From the NCBI GenBank assembly GCA_963722715.1, contig CAVROA010000015.1, positions 62,001-126,000 on the forward strand: 64,000 nt of DNA, written 5' to 3'. Position numbers and translations under genes: made by a program. Of the stretch, positions 17,422-25,940 are shown one piece after another (within the stretch, counting starts at the first letter, position 1; every line of letters begins with the position of its first letter). The notes under the pieces were generated by a model, which was not told the DNA's origin, ran no database searches, and saw only the letters and a program-made list of their open reading frames with translations. This DNA is from DASQGA01 sp963722715. Its GTDB lineage: Bacteria; Actinomycetota; Thermoleophilia; Gaiellales; Gaiellaceae.

Positions 17422-17582
17422 TGGTTGGTCGGCAATTACCGCACCCTCGGATGGCGGCCCCGACACGGCGCCAGGCCGCACCCTCGCCCTTGTCAAGGCT
17501 TCTAGCCTTGCCTGCGGGCGATGGCACACCCTGGCTTGGTCTGGCCCGTCCCCGCGGGCACGCCAATCACCAACCAACCATC
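17420..17582. mobile_element. 163-bp terminal-inverted-repeat element, copy 1 (MITE-like)
   Basis: Begins GATGGTTGGTCGGCAATTA and ends in the near-inverse (CCAACCAACCATC). The reverse complement aligns without gaps to 57101-57263 with 11 mismatches over 163 positions (about 93 percent, counted by eye). The centre holds a 7-bp stem, CAAGGCT/AGCCTTG, with a 3-base loop. The first two bases are the last two bases of the upstream TGA. The element carries no plausible protein of its own, so any movement would need a transposase from elsewhere. Confidence 0.8.
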
Positions 17583-18261
17583 TAAGCTGCCCATCGACAA
17601 GATCCGCGGCCTGCTCTTCGACTTCGACGGGCTGCTCGTCGACACCGAGGCCGGGGCCTACCGCTCCTGGTGCGAGATCTACGAGGAGCACGGGCAGGAG
17701 TTGCTCGTCTCCGACTGGCTCGCGAACGTCGGCACCCTCGACGAGCGCTTCGACCCGATTCAGCAGCTCGAAAGCCTGACAGGCCAGACGCTCGACCGTG
17801 ACGCGCTGCTCGCCCGCTATCTGGAGCGGGAGCTCGAGCTCTCGAACGCGGAAGAGCTGCGTGAGGGCGTCCAGGATTACCTCGTGGACGCTGAGCGTCT
17901 CGGCCTGGAGGTTGCGATCGTCAGCAGCGCCGGCCACACGTGGGTGCTCTCGCACGTTCGCCGCCTCGGCGTCGAGCACGTCTGGCACTCGATCACATGC
18001 GCGAATGGGGACGCTGGACGGGCAAAGCCGGCTCCCGACCTCTACCTGGAGGCACTGGAAGGGCTCCGACTACGGCCTGACGAGGCGATCGCCTTCGAGG
18101 ACTCTCTGCACGGCGTCCAGGCGGCGAAGGCGGCCGGGCTCTTCTGCGTCGCGGTCCCCAATCCGGTCACCGCGAGCCTCGCCCTCGACGAGGCCGACCT
18201 GGTCCTCCAGTCGCTCGCCGATCTCCCCCTCGACGAGCTTCTGCATACGATCGACCGATGA
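17521..18261 (+). CDS. HAD-superfamily phosphatase (beta-phosphoglucomutase-like)
   Basis: Haloacid-dehalogenase hydrolase of subfamily I with a helical cap. Motif I is LLFDFDGLLVDTE (nucleophile Asp), motif II VAIVSSAGH, the motif III Lys lies in GRAKPAPDLYLEA, and motif IV is AIAFEDSLHGVQAAKAAG. It is a small-molecule phosphatase or phosphomutase, substrate unknown. The ATG at 17521, and a TTG soon after, lie inside the repeat element; the conserved protein begins only at about residue 28, after the element ends. The true start may be a CTG at 17587. The stop overlaps the next ATG (ATGA). Confidence 0.85.
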   Translation: MAHPGLVWPVPAGTPITNQPSKLPIDKIRGLLFDFDGLLVDTEAGAYRSWCEIYEEHGQELLVSDWLANVGTLDERFDPIQQLESLTGQTLDRDALLARYLERELELSNAEELREGVQDYLVDAERLGLEVAIVSSAGHTWVLSHVRRLGVEHVWHSITCANGDAGRAKPAPDLYLEALEGLRLRPDEAIAFEDSLHGVQAAKAAGLFCVAVPNPVTASLALDEADLVLQSLADLPLDELLHTIDR

Positions 18262-19040
18262 GGATCCTTTTCGTCGGGGACGTGTTCGGGCCTGCCGGCC
18301 GACGCGCCGTCGAGGCCCAGCTCCCCGACCTGCGCCGGCGCCTCGAAGCGGACTTCTGCATCGTCAACGGCGAGAACATCGCCGACGGCGCCGGCATCAC
18401 CGTGAAGCTCGCGGAGAAGCTCCTTGCGGCGGGAGCCGACGTCGTCACGACCGGGAACCACGTCTGGCGCCGTCGCGACGTCTATCCGCTGCTCGAATCG
18501 AGCTCCCGCGTGATCCGCCCCGCCAACATCGCCGCACCGGGGGCACCGGGACGCGGCCTGACGGTGCAGCCCGCGGTAGACGGAACGCCGGTGGCCGTCA
18601 TGAACCTCCAGGGAGCACTCTTCCTGAACGTCTACGTGCATCCCTTCGGGGTCGTCGACGAGCTCGTCGAAGAGGCGCGGCGCTCGAGTCCCGTCATCGT
18701 CGTCGACTTCCACGCAGAGGCGACCAGCGAGAAGATCGCACTCGCCCGGATGCTCGACGGGCGCGTTACGGCAGTGCTCGGGACACACACCCACGTGCAG
18801 ACCAATGACGCCCGCGTCCTGCCGGGCGGGACCGCGGCGATCACGGACGCCGGCATGACCGGCCCGCACGACTCGGTGATCGGCGTCAAGGCCGAGCTGG
18901 CGATCGAGCGAATGAAAACGGGTCTCCCCGTCAGGTTCGAGCCGGCCAGCGGGGACGTCCGGATCGAGGGTGTCCTCGTCGAGTGCGGAACGGATGGACG
19001 CGCTACGAGCTGCGAGCCCGTGCGTGTGCCGGTCGAGTGA
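18258..19040 (+). CDS. YmdB-family metallophosphoesterase (2',3'-cyclic phosphodiesterase-like)
   Basis: A 260-residue member of the TIGR00282/YmdB family. Metal-binding motifs are MRILFVGDVFGPAGR, VNGENIADGAGI, VTTGNHVWRRRD and LGTHTHVQTND, all intact. Bacillus YmdB hydrolyses cyclic nucleotides and affects biofilm and RNA turnover; this function is family knowledge. The gene is coupled to the HAD phosphatase by ATGA. Its 3' end overlaps the convergent membrane glycosyltransferase by 38 bases. Confidence 0.92.
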   Translation: MRILFVGDVFGPAGRRAVEAQLPDLRRRLEADFCIVNGENIADGAGITVKLAEKLLAAGADVVTTGNHVWRRRDVYPLLESSSRVIRPANIAAPGAPGRGLTVQPAVDGTPVAVMNLQGALFLNVYVHPFGVVDELVEEARRSSPVIVVDFHAEATSEKIALARMLDGRVTAVLGTHTHVQTNDARVLPGGTAAITDAGMTGPHDSVIGVKAELAIERMKTGLPVRFEPASGDVRIEGVLVECGTDGRATSCEPVRVPVE

Positions 19041-20244
19041 GCATGCTTCGAACGAGCACGACGAGCAGGGCGACGAGCACGAGGTCACGGGCGAGCACGA
19101 GCCAGCCGACCGCCCCCAGGTCGACGACGTCCCAGTAGCGCGTCGGGAACCAGATCTGCGTCAGGACAAGGGCCGTCACGAACAGGAGCGGGGCGCTGAG
19201 CCCCGAGACGGCGACCGCGAGCGGCACCAGCGGAATGAGCCAGATCAGGAACTGCGGCGATAGGACCTTTCCGAACGTTACGAAGGCGACGACCGCCGCA
19301 GCCGAGCCGCCGAGGAGCCCGGCGAGCGGGTCGCGGGCTCGCGTGACAGCGAGCCAGACCGCGACGACGGCGACGACCTGCAGAAGCGTCTGAACCGAAG
19401 CCAGTCGATCCGGAAGCGAGCCGGCAAGGTTCTGGGACCCAAAGGTCGAGACAACGGTTGGTTCGTACAAACCGAGCTGCTTGCCGGCCAGGAGCAGTGC
19501 CGCCCCGAGACTTTCGATCTGAAGCGGGCGGCCGGTCTGACGCTCGATGCTCGCCCACACGCCCTCGGGAGCAAGTAGGAGAAACGGCAGAAAGCACAAG
19601 CAGACCGTGCCCATGAAGACGACGAGAGCTGCCATGGCGTACTGGCCTCCGCGCCGGGCGGCGTAGACGAGTGCCACCGGCAAAAGGACTGCCGGAAAGA
19701 GCTTCGCGGCCGTCGCGAGACCGAGCAAGCCGAAGCCGAGCCGATCACGGCCGCTGACCAGAGCGGCGAGTGCCGCGGCGATCAGCAGGGCCGGCCAGAG
19801 ATCGAAACGCGTCAGGACGACCGTTCCGAGGGCAAGCGGAGCGAGCGCAGCGAGGGCGACGGACGCGTACAGCTCTCGCCCCGTCACCCCGACCCGGGCC
19901 AGGGTGGCTGCGACCAGCGCCACGATTCCCATTCCGCAGGCGAGCATCAGGATCTCGAAGAGCGTCCGGTAGTGGTCCGAGGGTCCGAGGGCGGGGAGCA
20001 CAAACGCCGGCAGGGCCGCCGGCGGATACTCGGGCCGGAAGTCCCGGTAAGGCACCTGCCCGGAGGTCATCGCCTCGCCGTAGCGCTGGTAGACCGGCGT
20101 GTCGACGATCTGATAGTCGGTCCACGGCGCCACATGGAGAACCGCCCAGCCGATCCCGAGCAGCGCCGCTCCGACGAGCGCGGCGCCAACCCAGGACGCC
20201 CTAGGCCGGGGCGGCGGGGACGAGCTCTCGAACCTCGTGGGCAC
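19003..20244 (-). CDS. Polytopic membrane glycosyltransferase (GT87/DUF2029-like)
   Basis: A 413-residue protein with about ten hydrophobic segments. After the first helix comes the loop TPVYQRYGEAMTSGQVPYRDFRPEYPP, with an acidic residue placed as in polyprenyl-phosphate-dependent (GT-C) mannosyltransferases, and later FGKVLSPQFLIWLIPL, a typical GT87 motif. It probably transfers a sugar from a lipid carrier outside the membrane; acceptor unknown. The GTG start lies inside the previous gene (44-bp overlap). Last gene of a minus-strand envelope cluster. Confidence 0.75.
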   Translation of the reverse strand: MPTRFESSSPPPRPRASWVGAALVGAALLGIGWAVLHVAPWTDYQIVDTPVYQRYGEAMTSGQVPYRDFRPEYPPAALPAFVLPALGPSDHYRTLFEILMLACGMGIVALVAATLARVGVTGRELYASVALAALAPLALGTVVLTRFDLWPALLIAAALAALVSGRDRLGFGLLGLATAAKLFPAVLLPVALVYAARRGGQYAMAALVVFMGTVCLCFLPFLLLAPEGVWASIERQTGRPLQIESLGAALLLAGKQLGLYEPTVVSTFGSQNLAGSLPDRLASVQTLLQVVAVVAVWLAVTRARDPLAGLLGGSAAAVVAFVTFGKVLSPQFLIWLIPLVPLAVAVSGLSAPLLFVTALVLTQIWFPTRYWDVVDLGAVGWLVLARDLVLVALLVVLVRSMLTRPAHARARSS

Positions 20245-22060
20245 CGGACTCGACCGGCTGGGGCTCGCGAGGCCTGGCGGCGGGGGCGAGCAGGGCGAAC
20301 GCGACGAACGGGAAGAACCAGGGGATGTAGAGGTAGAACCAGTGCGTGAGGACGAGCTCGAAGCCGATCAGGAGAGCTCCCGACAGCGCTGCGACCCGCA
20401 AGGGAGTCTTCACCCGAGGGACGAAGGCGAGCGCGACCGAAGCTACGAGGAGCAGCACCTTGAGCACGGACTGAACCAGGTGCAGGTCGGGATACCCGGG
20501 GTACTCGCCCCAGTGCCAGATCGAGAATGGCGACGGCCGGTCGAGCTGCCACCCGAAGGTCCGATCCCAGAAGATGCGGAGCGCATGCAGGGGGTCCGGC
20601 TCGAGGAAGATGACCGAAAAGGCGAGGACGGTGGCGAGGAGGAAGCCTCCGGCGAACACGGTCGTCGTCCGCAAGCTTCGACGGCCTAACGCTCGCGGGT
20701 ACGAGGCCCAGAGCGGCAGGAGCAGAAGCGAGGCGAACTTCGTCCAGGAAGCGAGCGCCAGGAAGAACCCGCGGGCGGGAGCCCTGTTCAGCAGCCAGAA
20801 CCCCCAGATCAGGAGCGCCGGCATGAGCGCGTCGTTCGAGTTCGAGTTCGAGACGTACTGCGTAAACGGGTAGGCCGCCCACGCGAAGGCGAGCATGGCG
20901 CCGAGCCGGATGCCGCCAAAGCGGCGCCCGACGAGGCCCATTCCGACGAGCGCGAGCAGGTCGAAGAGAACGGCGGTGAAATGCGCCGCCGGTAGGTCCC
21001 GCCACGTGCTGGTCGAGGTCTCCCACTTGCCGCTCCAACCGAAGATGGCGTACCCGGGCACGTATGCGAGGTAGCTCGCCGGCCCGTATGTGTCCCCGCG
21101 ATCGTTCGCCGACTCGCAGCGGCCGTTCTCCTGGATCCGCTCGCGGACGTAGCCGTCAGCGTCGGCCTTGCCGCACTCCTTGCCGTCGTCCGTCGGCATG
21201 TGCCCGTACGGCATCTGGCCTTCCGACGCGATCCGCTCGGCCCCGATCACGCCGGCGTAGCCGACGTCGATCACGTTCGACGACCGCATGTTGAGACCGA
21301 TCTTGAACCCGGCCAGGAACACCGTCGCGCCGAGCAGGAGCCACACCGGCCAGACGGCACGGGAAGGTGTCCCGCGACCGCGCCAGGCAACCCAGACGAC
21401 CCGGCCGAGCAGGTACAGGAGCGGCGGGTAGACGAGCGGCATCGCCCGAAAGATCTCGCCCCGGTTGAAGAACCAGAGCGAGATCGAGAAGGAGAGGAGC
21501 GCGAGGAGGTCGAGGTTCCGGAGGGAGAGCGGCTTGCGCCAGTTCGCGAGGCCGACGAGGAAGACGGCACAGAACGAAAGCCAGATCCAGCTGTCGTTGA
21601 TCCTCCGGCCAAACGCCCCGTCGTAACCGCGCGCCATCTTCCAGGCGACCTGCGGACCGGTCCAGGCCTCAGTGACTCGGACCGAGGAGTCCTCGACGCG
21701 CGCGAGGACGATCTGACCCGCCTCGCCGGGCGCCCAGACCTTCACCGTCCAGAGGCCGCTCTTCGCGTCGAAGCTGGCCTCCTTCGTGAGCTTCTGGCCG
21801 CCGTAGCGATCGACCCAGTCGGCGATCTTCTTGTTGCCGAGCGCGAGCTGGATCGCTTCTCTCTCCCCGAGGCTCGGGCCCGCCTCCTCTTGGGGGACGA
21901 ACGGCGTCCCGATCACGTTGCCCTTCGAGTCGTAGACCGGAGCCGTCGGGGACGCGGCGGCGGCCGGAGCGGCCAGCGCAAGAGCGGCCGCGGCGGCGGC
22001 GAGGACACCTCGCCGAGTCAGCGCCGGAAGCTCCAGAGCTTGTTGGCGAGGAAGTTCCAC
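20201..22060 (-). CDS. Large membrane protein with PepSY-like N-terminal domain and GT-C-like membrane region
   Basis: About 619 residues from GTG 22060, though a CTG at 22021 overlapping the GtrA stop is also possible. A twin-arginine-like signal (LTRRGVLAAAAAALALAAP) is followed by an extracytoplasmic domain of about 110 residues (GEREAIQLALGNKKIADWV) resembling PepSY. About ten membrane segments follow, with a large loop containing EGQMPYGHMPTDDG and NDRGDTYGPASYLAYVPGY, as in GT-C glycosyltransferases. An apparent 300-residue upstream extension only shadows gtrA and pcm and is rejected. Flanking GtrA and GT87 proteins suggest glycan assembly; substrate unknown. Confidence 0.65.
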   Translation of the reverse strand: MELPRQQALELPALTRRGVLAAAAAALALAAPAAAASPTAPVYDSKGNVIGTPFVPQEEAGPSLGEREAIQLALGNKKIADWVDRYGGQKLTKEASFDAKSGLWTVKVWAPGEAGQIVLARVEDSSVRVTEAWTGPQVAWKMARGYDGAFGRRINDSWIWLSFCAVFLVGLANWRKPLSLRNLDLLALLSFSISLWFFNRGEIFRAMPLVYPPLLYLLGRVVWVAWRGRGTPSRAVWPVWLLLGATVFLAGFKIGLNMRSSNVIDVGYAGVIGAERIASEGQMPYGHMPTDDGKECGKADADGYVRERIQENGRCESANDRGDTYGPASYLAYVPGYAIFGWSGKWETSTSTWRDLPAAHFTAVLFDLLALVGMGLVGRRFGGIRLGAMLAFAWAAYPFTQYVSNSNSNDALMPALLIWGFWLLNRAPARGFFLALASWTKFASLLLLPLWASYPRALGRRSLRTTTVFAGGFLLATVLAFSVIFLEPDPLHALRIFWDRTFGWQLDRPSPFSIWHWGEYPGYPDLHLVQSVLKVLLLVASVALAFVPRVKTPLRVAALSGALLIGFELVLTHWFYLYIPWFFPFVAFALLAPAARPREPQPVESGAHEVRELVPAAPA

Positions 22061-22467
22061 GGCATCACGAGCAGGATCGCGATCGCCTGGGCGGGGATCT
22101 TCGGAAGGCCGAGAGCGACGAGGGCACCGAGCGCGACGAGATTCGCAGCGAGCGCGACGCTCGAGACGGCCAGAAATCTTGCTCCCTGGTAGACGAGGTG
22201 GCCCCGTTGCCGGCGAAACGTCCAGAGACGGTTCCAGGTGTAGTTGTTCGCCACCGCAACGACGAACGAGCAGACCGCCGCCGGAAGGTAGTGAACTCCT
22301 GACAGAACGAGGAGTGCATAGACCCCGAGGTTGACCGCGTAGCCGGACGCGCCGACGATGCAAAACTTGACGAGCTGCACCCAGTTGGCGCGACGCCTGA
22401 GCGCCAGACCAGCGGCGTCGGCGAGCGTCGCGGCACGGGTCGCACCGGCCTCGGAGTGGTTGGCCAC
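22018..22467 (-). CDS. GtrA family membrane protein
   Basis: A 149-residue protein with four hydrophobic segments. Typical GtrA features are QLVKFCIVGASGYAVNLGVY in the first helix, VAVANNYTWNRLWTFRR after the second, and the repeated ending NFLANKLWSFRR. GtrA proteins are proposed to move lipid-linked sugars or support surface-glycan decoration. The gene lies between pcm and the large GT-C-like protein on the same strand. Confidence 0.88.
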   Translation of the reverse strand: MANHSEAGATRAATLADAAGLALRRRANWVQLVKFCIVGASGYAVNLGVYALLVLSGVHYLPAAVCSFVVAVANNYTWNRLWTFRRQRGHLVYQGARFLAVSSVALAANLVALGALVALGLPKIPAQAIAILLVMPWNFLANKLWSFRR

Positions 22468-22523
22468 GGCGAAAGGTTAGATGGCGCGAGCTCGAGCCTC
22501 GACGGCTAGGAGCAGCCGAAAAT

Positions 22524-23174
22524 CTAGAGCGCGAACCCCTCCGCCCCGACGAGCGGCACGAACCGGCATGGAACCGACCGGAGCACCGCGGGCCCCTCCG
22601 GGCTGCGGACGGCGATCTGCAGGCGCTGTCCGTCCGGCCCTCCCACCGGCACGACGAGACGGCCGCCCGGAACCAGCTGCTCGTAGAGCGGCTCGGGCAG
22701 GTCGGGTGCGGCCGCAGCAACAACGACCGCGTCGAAGGGCCCTTGCGAGGCGAGGCCCAGCGAGCCGTCGCCGACGTGCACCTGCACGCGGTCGTAGCCC
22801 GCGGCGGCAAGCGCATCACGCGCCCGCTCCGCCAGCTCCGGGATCCGCTCGACCGTGTGGACATCGGCCCCCAGCTCGGCGAGCACGGCCGCCTGGTAGC
22901 CCGAGCCGGTGCCGATGTCGAGAACACGGTGCCCGGGACGTACCTCGGCGGTCTGGCAGATGAGAGCCACCATGTACGGCTGGGAGATCGTCTGGCCGAA
23001 CCCGATCGAGAGCGGCACATCGTCGTAGGCCCGTCCTCTGTCGTCCTCGTCGACGAAGAGCTCCCGCGGGACCCGCCCCATCGCGGCGAGAAGGCGCTCG
23101 TCGGTGATGTCCCGGCGCCGAAGCTGGCGGTTCACCATGCGACCCCGGTCGCGGGCCCGGTCAGACGCCGACAC
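22524..23174 (-). CDS. pcm: Protein-L-isoaspartate O-methyltransferase
   Basis: A 216-residue SAM-dependent repair enzyme for isoaspartyl residues. Recognisable motifs are MGRVPRELFV, YDDVPLSIGFGQTISQPYMV (the PCMT signature), the SAM loop VLDIGTGSGYQAAVLAELGA, and VPVGGPDGQRLQ near the C-terminus. The GTG start overlaps the upstream phosphodiesterase gene by 14 bases, so the two are probably co-transcribed. Confidence 0.92.
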   Translation of the reverse strand: MSASDRARDRGRMVNRQLRRRDITDERLLAAMGRVPRELFVDEDDRGRAYDDVPLSIGFGQTISQPYMVALICQTAEVRPGHRVLDIGTGSGYQAAVLAELGADVHTVERIPELAERARDALAAAGYDRVQVHVGDGSLGLASQGPFDAVVVAAAAPDLPEPLYEQLVPGGRLVVPVGGPDGQRLQIAVRSPEGPAVLRSVPCRFVPLVGAEGFAL

Positions 23175-24603
23175 GGTCGCGCGCTCGCATCGAAGCGGGC
23201 AGGTCGATGCCGAAGTGGCTGAGAGTGAGCGGCGCGAGGTCGATCGTCTGCGGCGAAGGCCTCAGGGGCGCCTCGTCGAAGCCGGCTGCGAGCATGGGGA
23301 CGAGCGAGTCACCGGCGAGGAGCGATCCGTGGCTCCCCCCGCCGACATGCGCCTGGCCGCCGAGGTCGACGAACTCGACTCCTTCCTTGGCGGACACGAT
23401 CACTTCGCCCGCATTGGGGCACGCCAGCGCGCACCACGCACGCTCGAGCCCGTTGGGATACCGGTCGGAGTCCAGCAGGTCTCCGTCGCCTTCCAGCCTC
23501 CAACCGCCTGCGTTCGGCGCGAAGCGGAGCTCCTCCCCCTCTCGCCTCGCCACGGCGACCGCCTCCTCGCGGAACAGGACGACGTCGGCTCCGTCGAACC
23601 CGTCGAGTCGCTCGGCGAGCTGCCGTGCATCCTGCGGGCAGGCCGGGAGCCGGTAGATCATTCCGGCCCGATTCGAGGCCGTGATCACCACCTCGGAGCG
23701 AGAGGGATCCCCGCTTCGCCGGCCGGCAAAGACGCGTAGGTCGGCGTACCGCTCCTCGAGGCGTACCGCATCCTGCACGCGCGTCTGCCCGTGATCGGAG
23801 CACACGACCACGGCGTAGCGCTCGAGGAACCCGTCCAGGTCGCCCGCAGCTCCCATGAGCTTCCCCAGCGCCGCATCGGCATGCGCCAGGGCCTCCCCCG
23901 CATCACCGGGGCCCGCAAGGTGCGAGGCGTAGTCGTAGTCAGGCAGATAGAAGACCAGGAAATCGAAGCCGTCGCGGGTGACGAGCCAGCGGCCGATCGC
24001 CGCCGCGTAGTCGTCGATCGAGCCCTCGACCCTCGAGCGGATCGCAAGCGGCGCGCCGGTGACGTCCGACTCGAAGATGTTGAAGAAGAAGAAGCGCTTC
24101 GGCCCGTACGCCGCCTCGTACCATCGGTTCCGCGCCGCCAGCTCGGGCAGCCTGATCGCGTGGCGGGTCCGCCCCCGGTAGCAGGTGAAGTTGATGGCCG
24201 CCGGCGTTAGGCCTGCATCCTCGACGGCCTCGAAGACGGTCGTCGCATCGGGGCTCATGTGGGCATGGGTCATGTTGAACACCGTGTCCCGGAGACCCTG
24301 CCGTGCGCCGACTGCGCGCAGCGCCGGGAAGGACGACCCGTACTCGACGATCCGCTGCTCGCCGCGGTGGTACCAGACGAGGTGCGGGATCCCGTGCATG
24401 TCCGGATGGGCGCCGGTCGCAATCGTTGTCAGGCACACCGGCGTCAGGGACGGGAACGTGGTGATGCCCCGCCGGTAGTCACCGCGGTCCGCCAGGAACT
24501 GGAGCGTGGGGAGCGCGCCAGCGTCGAGGGCGCTCTCGAGGACGTCCGGGGTGAGACCGTCGATGACCGCCAGGACGAGCGGCTTGCCCTCCGTTCGCGC
24601 CAG
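23161..24603 (-). CDS. Alkaline-phosphatase-superfamily phosphodiesterase/nucleotide pyrophosphatase
   Basis: About 480 residues. Metal and nucleophile positions of type I phosphodiesterases are visible: VLAVIDGLTPDVL (metal Asp), TTFPSLTPVCLTTIATGAHP (Thr nucleophile region), LPDYDYASHLAGPGD, VVCSDHGQTRV, and a C-terminal GSHGSLLAGDSLVPML. No signal peptide is seen. The start is assigned to CTG 24603 because AAGGAG, formed by the last codons of the upstream gene, lies 8 bases before it and no ATG, GTG or TTG fits. Long upstream read-through is rejected. Substrate unknown. Confidence 0.8.
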   Translation of the reverse strand: MARTEGKPLVLAVIDGLTPDVLESALDAGALPTLQFLADRGDYRRGITTFPSLTPVCLTTIATGAHPDMHGIPHLVWYHRGEQRIVEYGSSFPALRAVGARQGLRDTVFNMTHAHMSPDATTVFEAVEDAGLTPAAINFTCYRGRTRHAIRLPELAARNRWYEAAYGPKRFFFFNIFESDVTGAPLAIRSRVEGSIDDYAAAIGRWLVTRDGFDFLVFYLPDYDYASHLAGPGDAGEALAHADAALGKLMGAAGDLDGFLERYAVVVCSDHGQTRVQDAVRLEERYADLRVFAGRRSGDPSRSEVVITASNRAGMIYRLPACPQDARQLAERLDGFDGADVVLFREEAVAVARREGEELRFAPNAGGWRLEGDGDLLDSDRYPNGLERAWCALACPNAGEVIVSAKEGVEFVDLGGQAHVGGGSHGSLLAGDSLVPMLAAGFDEAPLRPSPQTIDLAPLTLSHFGIDLPASMRARDRVGV

Positions 24604-24608
24604 CTTGT

Positions 24609-25001
24609 CTACTCCTTGGCGAGGACGCGCAGACCGGCGTGGCGCGTGCCGGCCCGACGGCCGAGCCGCCGGCCGAGGAATGGGGCGGCGACCGCCTCGA
24701 GGTAGCCCAGGAGCGGTACGAGCGCGATGACCGCGGCGCCGAGGGCAGCCGCGGGGAGCGCCTCCGCAGCCAGCTTCCTCACGGAGGCGGCGGCGACCGC
24801 CGCACCGCCGGCCAGGGCAACCGCCGCCCAGACAACGGCGAGCAGGGCGATGGCGACGCCCGCAGCAACGAATGCCAGGAGAGCAGCCGCTGCCACTGGC
24901 CTGAGGAGACTTCCGCTCGCGAGCCAGACGATCGCGATGCCCGCCGCGACCCCGAGGCCGGCCGCGACACCGAGCAGGTACCAGTCGAGCACTCCATCCA
25001 T
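24609..25001 (-). CDS. Ala-rich four-helix membrane protein, unknown
   Basis: A 130-residue, extremely hydrophobic protein with about four membrane segments (for instance LLGVAAGLGVAAGIAIVWLA) and a basic C-terminal tail (RRLGRRAGTRHAG). No family recognised. Its final codons AAG GAG TAG form the probable ribosome-binding site of the downstream phosphodiesterase, so the two are likely translationally linked. Divergent from the Clp-fold protease at 25046. Confidence 0.55.
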   Translation of the reverse strand: MDGVLDWYLLGVAAGLGVAAGIAIVWLASGSLLRPVAAAALLAFVAAGVAIALLAVVWAAVALAGGAAVAAASVRKLAAEALPAAALGAAVIALVPLLGYLEAVAAPFLGRRLGRRAGTRHAGLRVLAKE

Positions 25002-25045
25002 AGGGCCAGTGTAGCCAGGGCCCTACGGGGATATCCTCGGCCGCC

Positions 25046-25876
25046 ATGGTTCTCTTCGCGATCCTGTTCTTCGTGGCGATCCTGCTCCCCGCCGCACAGC
25101 GCCGGGCACTCGAGCTGCGGCGCCTCCGGACGCTCAACGCACTGGAGCGGGCCCGCGGAACCCGGGTGATCGCGATGGTCCACCGCCAGGAGACGGTCGG
25201 CTTCCTGGGCGTCCCTCTCTTTCGCTTCATCGATATCGACGACTCCGAGGCGGTGCTCCGCGCTATCCGATCGACGCCGGACGACCGACCGATCGACCTC
25301 CTGCTCCACACCCCCGGCGGCCTTGTGCTCGCCTCCGAGCAGATCGCCTACGCGCTCCGGGAGCATCCGGCGAAGGTGACAGTGCTCGTGCCGCACTACG
25401 CCATGTCTGGCGGGACCCTCTTGGCGCTCGCCGCGGACGAGATCCTGATGGACCCAGCCGCCGTGCTCGGGCCGGTCGATCCGCAGCTCGGCGACATGCC
25501 TGCCGCTGCGATCATCCGAGTCGCGCAGATCAAGCCGATTGCAAATCTGGACGACCGCACCCTCCTCCTGGCCGACGTAGCCGAGAAGGCGCTACGGCAT
25601 ATGAAGCAGGTCGTCACGATGCTCGTGACGCCGCGCCTGGGGGCGCAGAAGGCCGAGAGCCTCGCGGAGGAGCTCGCCGGCGGCCACTTCACGCACGACG
25701 ACCCGATCACGTTCGTGGAAGCCGAGCAGCTCGGCCTCCCGGTCAAGGCGGGTCTGCCCGAGGAGGCCTACGACTTCATGAAGCTCTTCGCGCAGGAAGG
25801 AGGCCGTCGACCCAGCGTTCAGTACGTTCCGCTCGGCGAGCCCAAGGAGCCTTCGCGAAGTCGCCAGCGGCCTTGA
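25046..25876 (+). CDS. Membrane-anchored Clp-fold serine protease (SDH proteinase family)
   Basis: A 276-residue protein with an N-terminal membrane segment (FAILFFVAILLPAA) and a ClpP/crotonase-like protease domain of the SDH family (PF01972 type). It has DLLLHTPGGLVLASEQIAYA, the presumed catalytic Ser121 in HYAMSGGTLLALAADEI, and the following DPAAVLGPVDPQLGDMP. The likely role is membrane-protein quality control; substrates unknown. A cysteine-less thioredoxin-fold gene follows on the same strand 64 bp later. Confidence 0.85.
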   Translation: MVLFAILFFVAILLPAAQRRALELRRLRTLNALERARGTRVIAMVHRQETVGFLGVPLFRFIDIDDSEAVLRAIRSTPDDRPIDLLLHTPGGLVLASEQIAYALREHPAKVTVLVPHYAMSGGTLLALAADEILMDPAAVLGPVDPQLGDMPAAAIIRVAQIKPIANLDDRTLLLADVAEKALRHMKQVVTMLVTPRLGAQKAESLAEELAGGHFTHDDPITFVEAEQLGLPVKAGLPEEAYDFMKLFAQEGGRRPSVQYVPLGEPKEPSRSRQRP

Positions 25877-25940
25877 TTGTTTCGGTTTTGTCCCAGGTGG
25901 GAATCCTTACCAGCGTCGTCCCCCTTCCGAAACGAGAACC

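Noticed and set aside
16729..17988. Minus-strand 419-codon frame across repeat copy 1, similar in part to one across copy 2
   Set aside because: The shared peptide is only the translation of the nucleotide repeat; the rest is antisense to the M23-like and HAD genes.
22061..23020. N-terminal 300-residue extension of the large membrane protein
   Set aside because: It covers gtrA and part of pcm in another frame and shows no recognisable protein; a Tat-like signal marks the real start near 22060.
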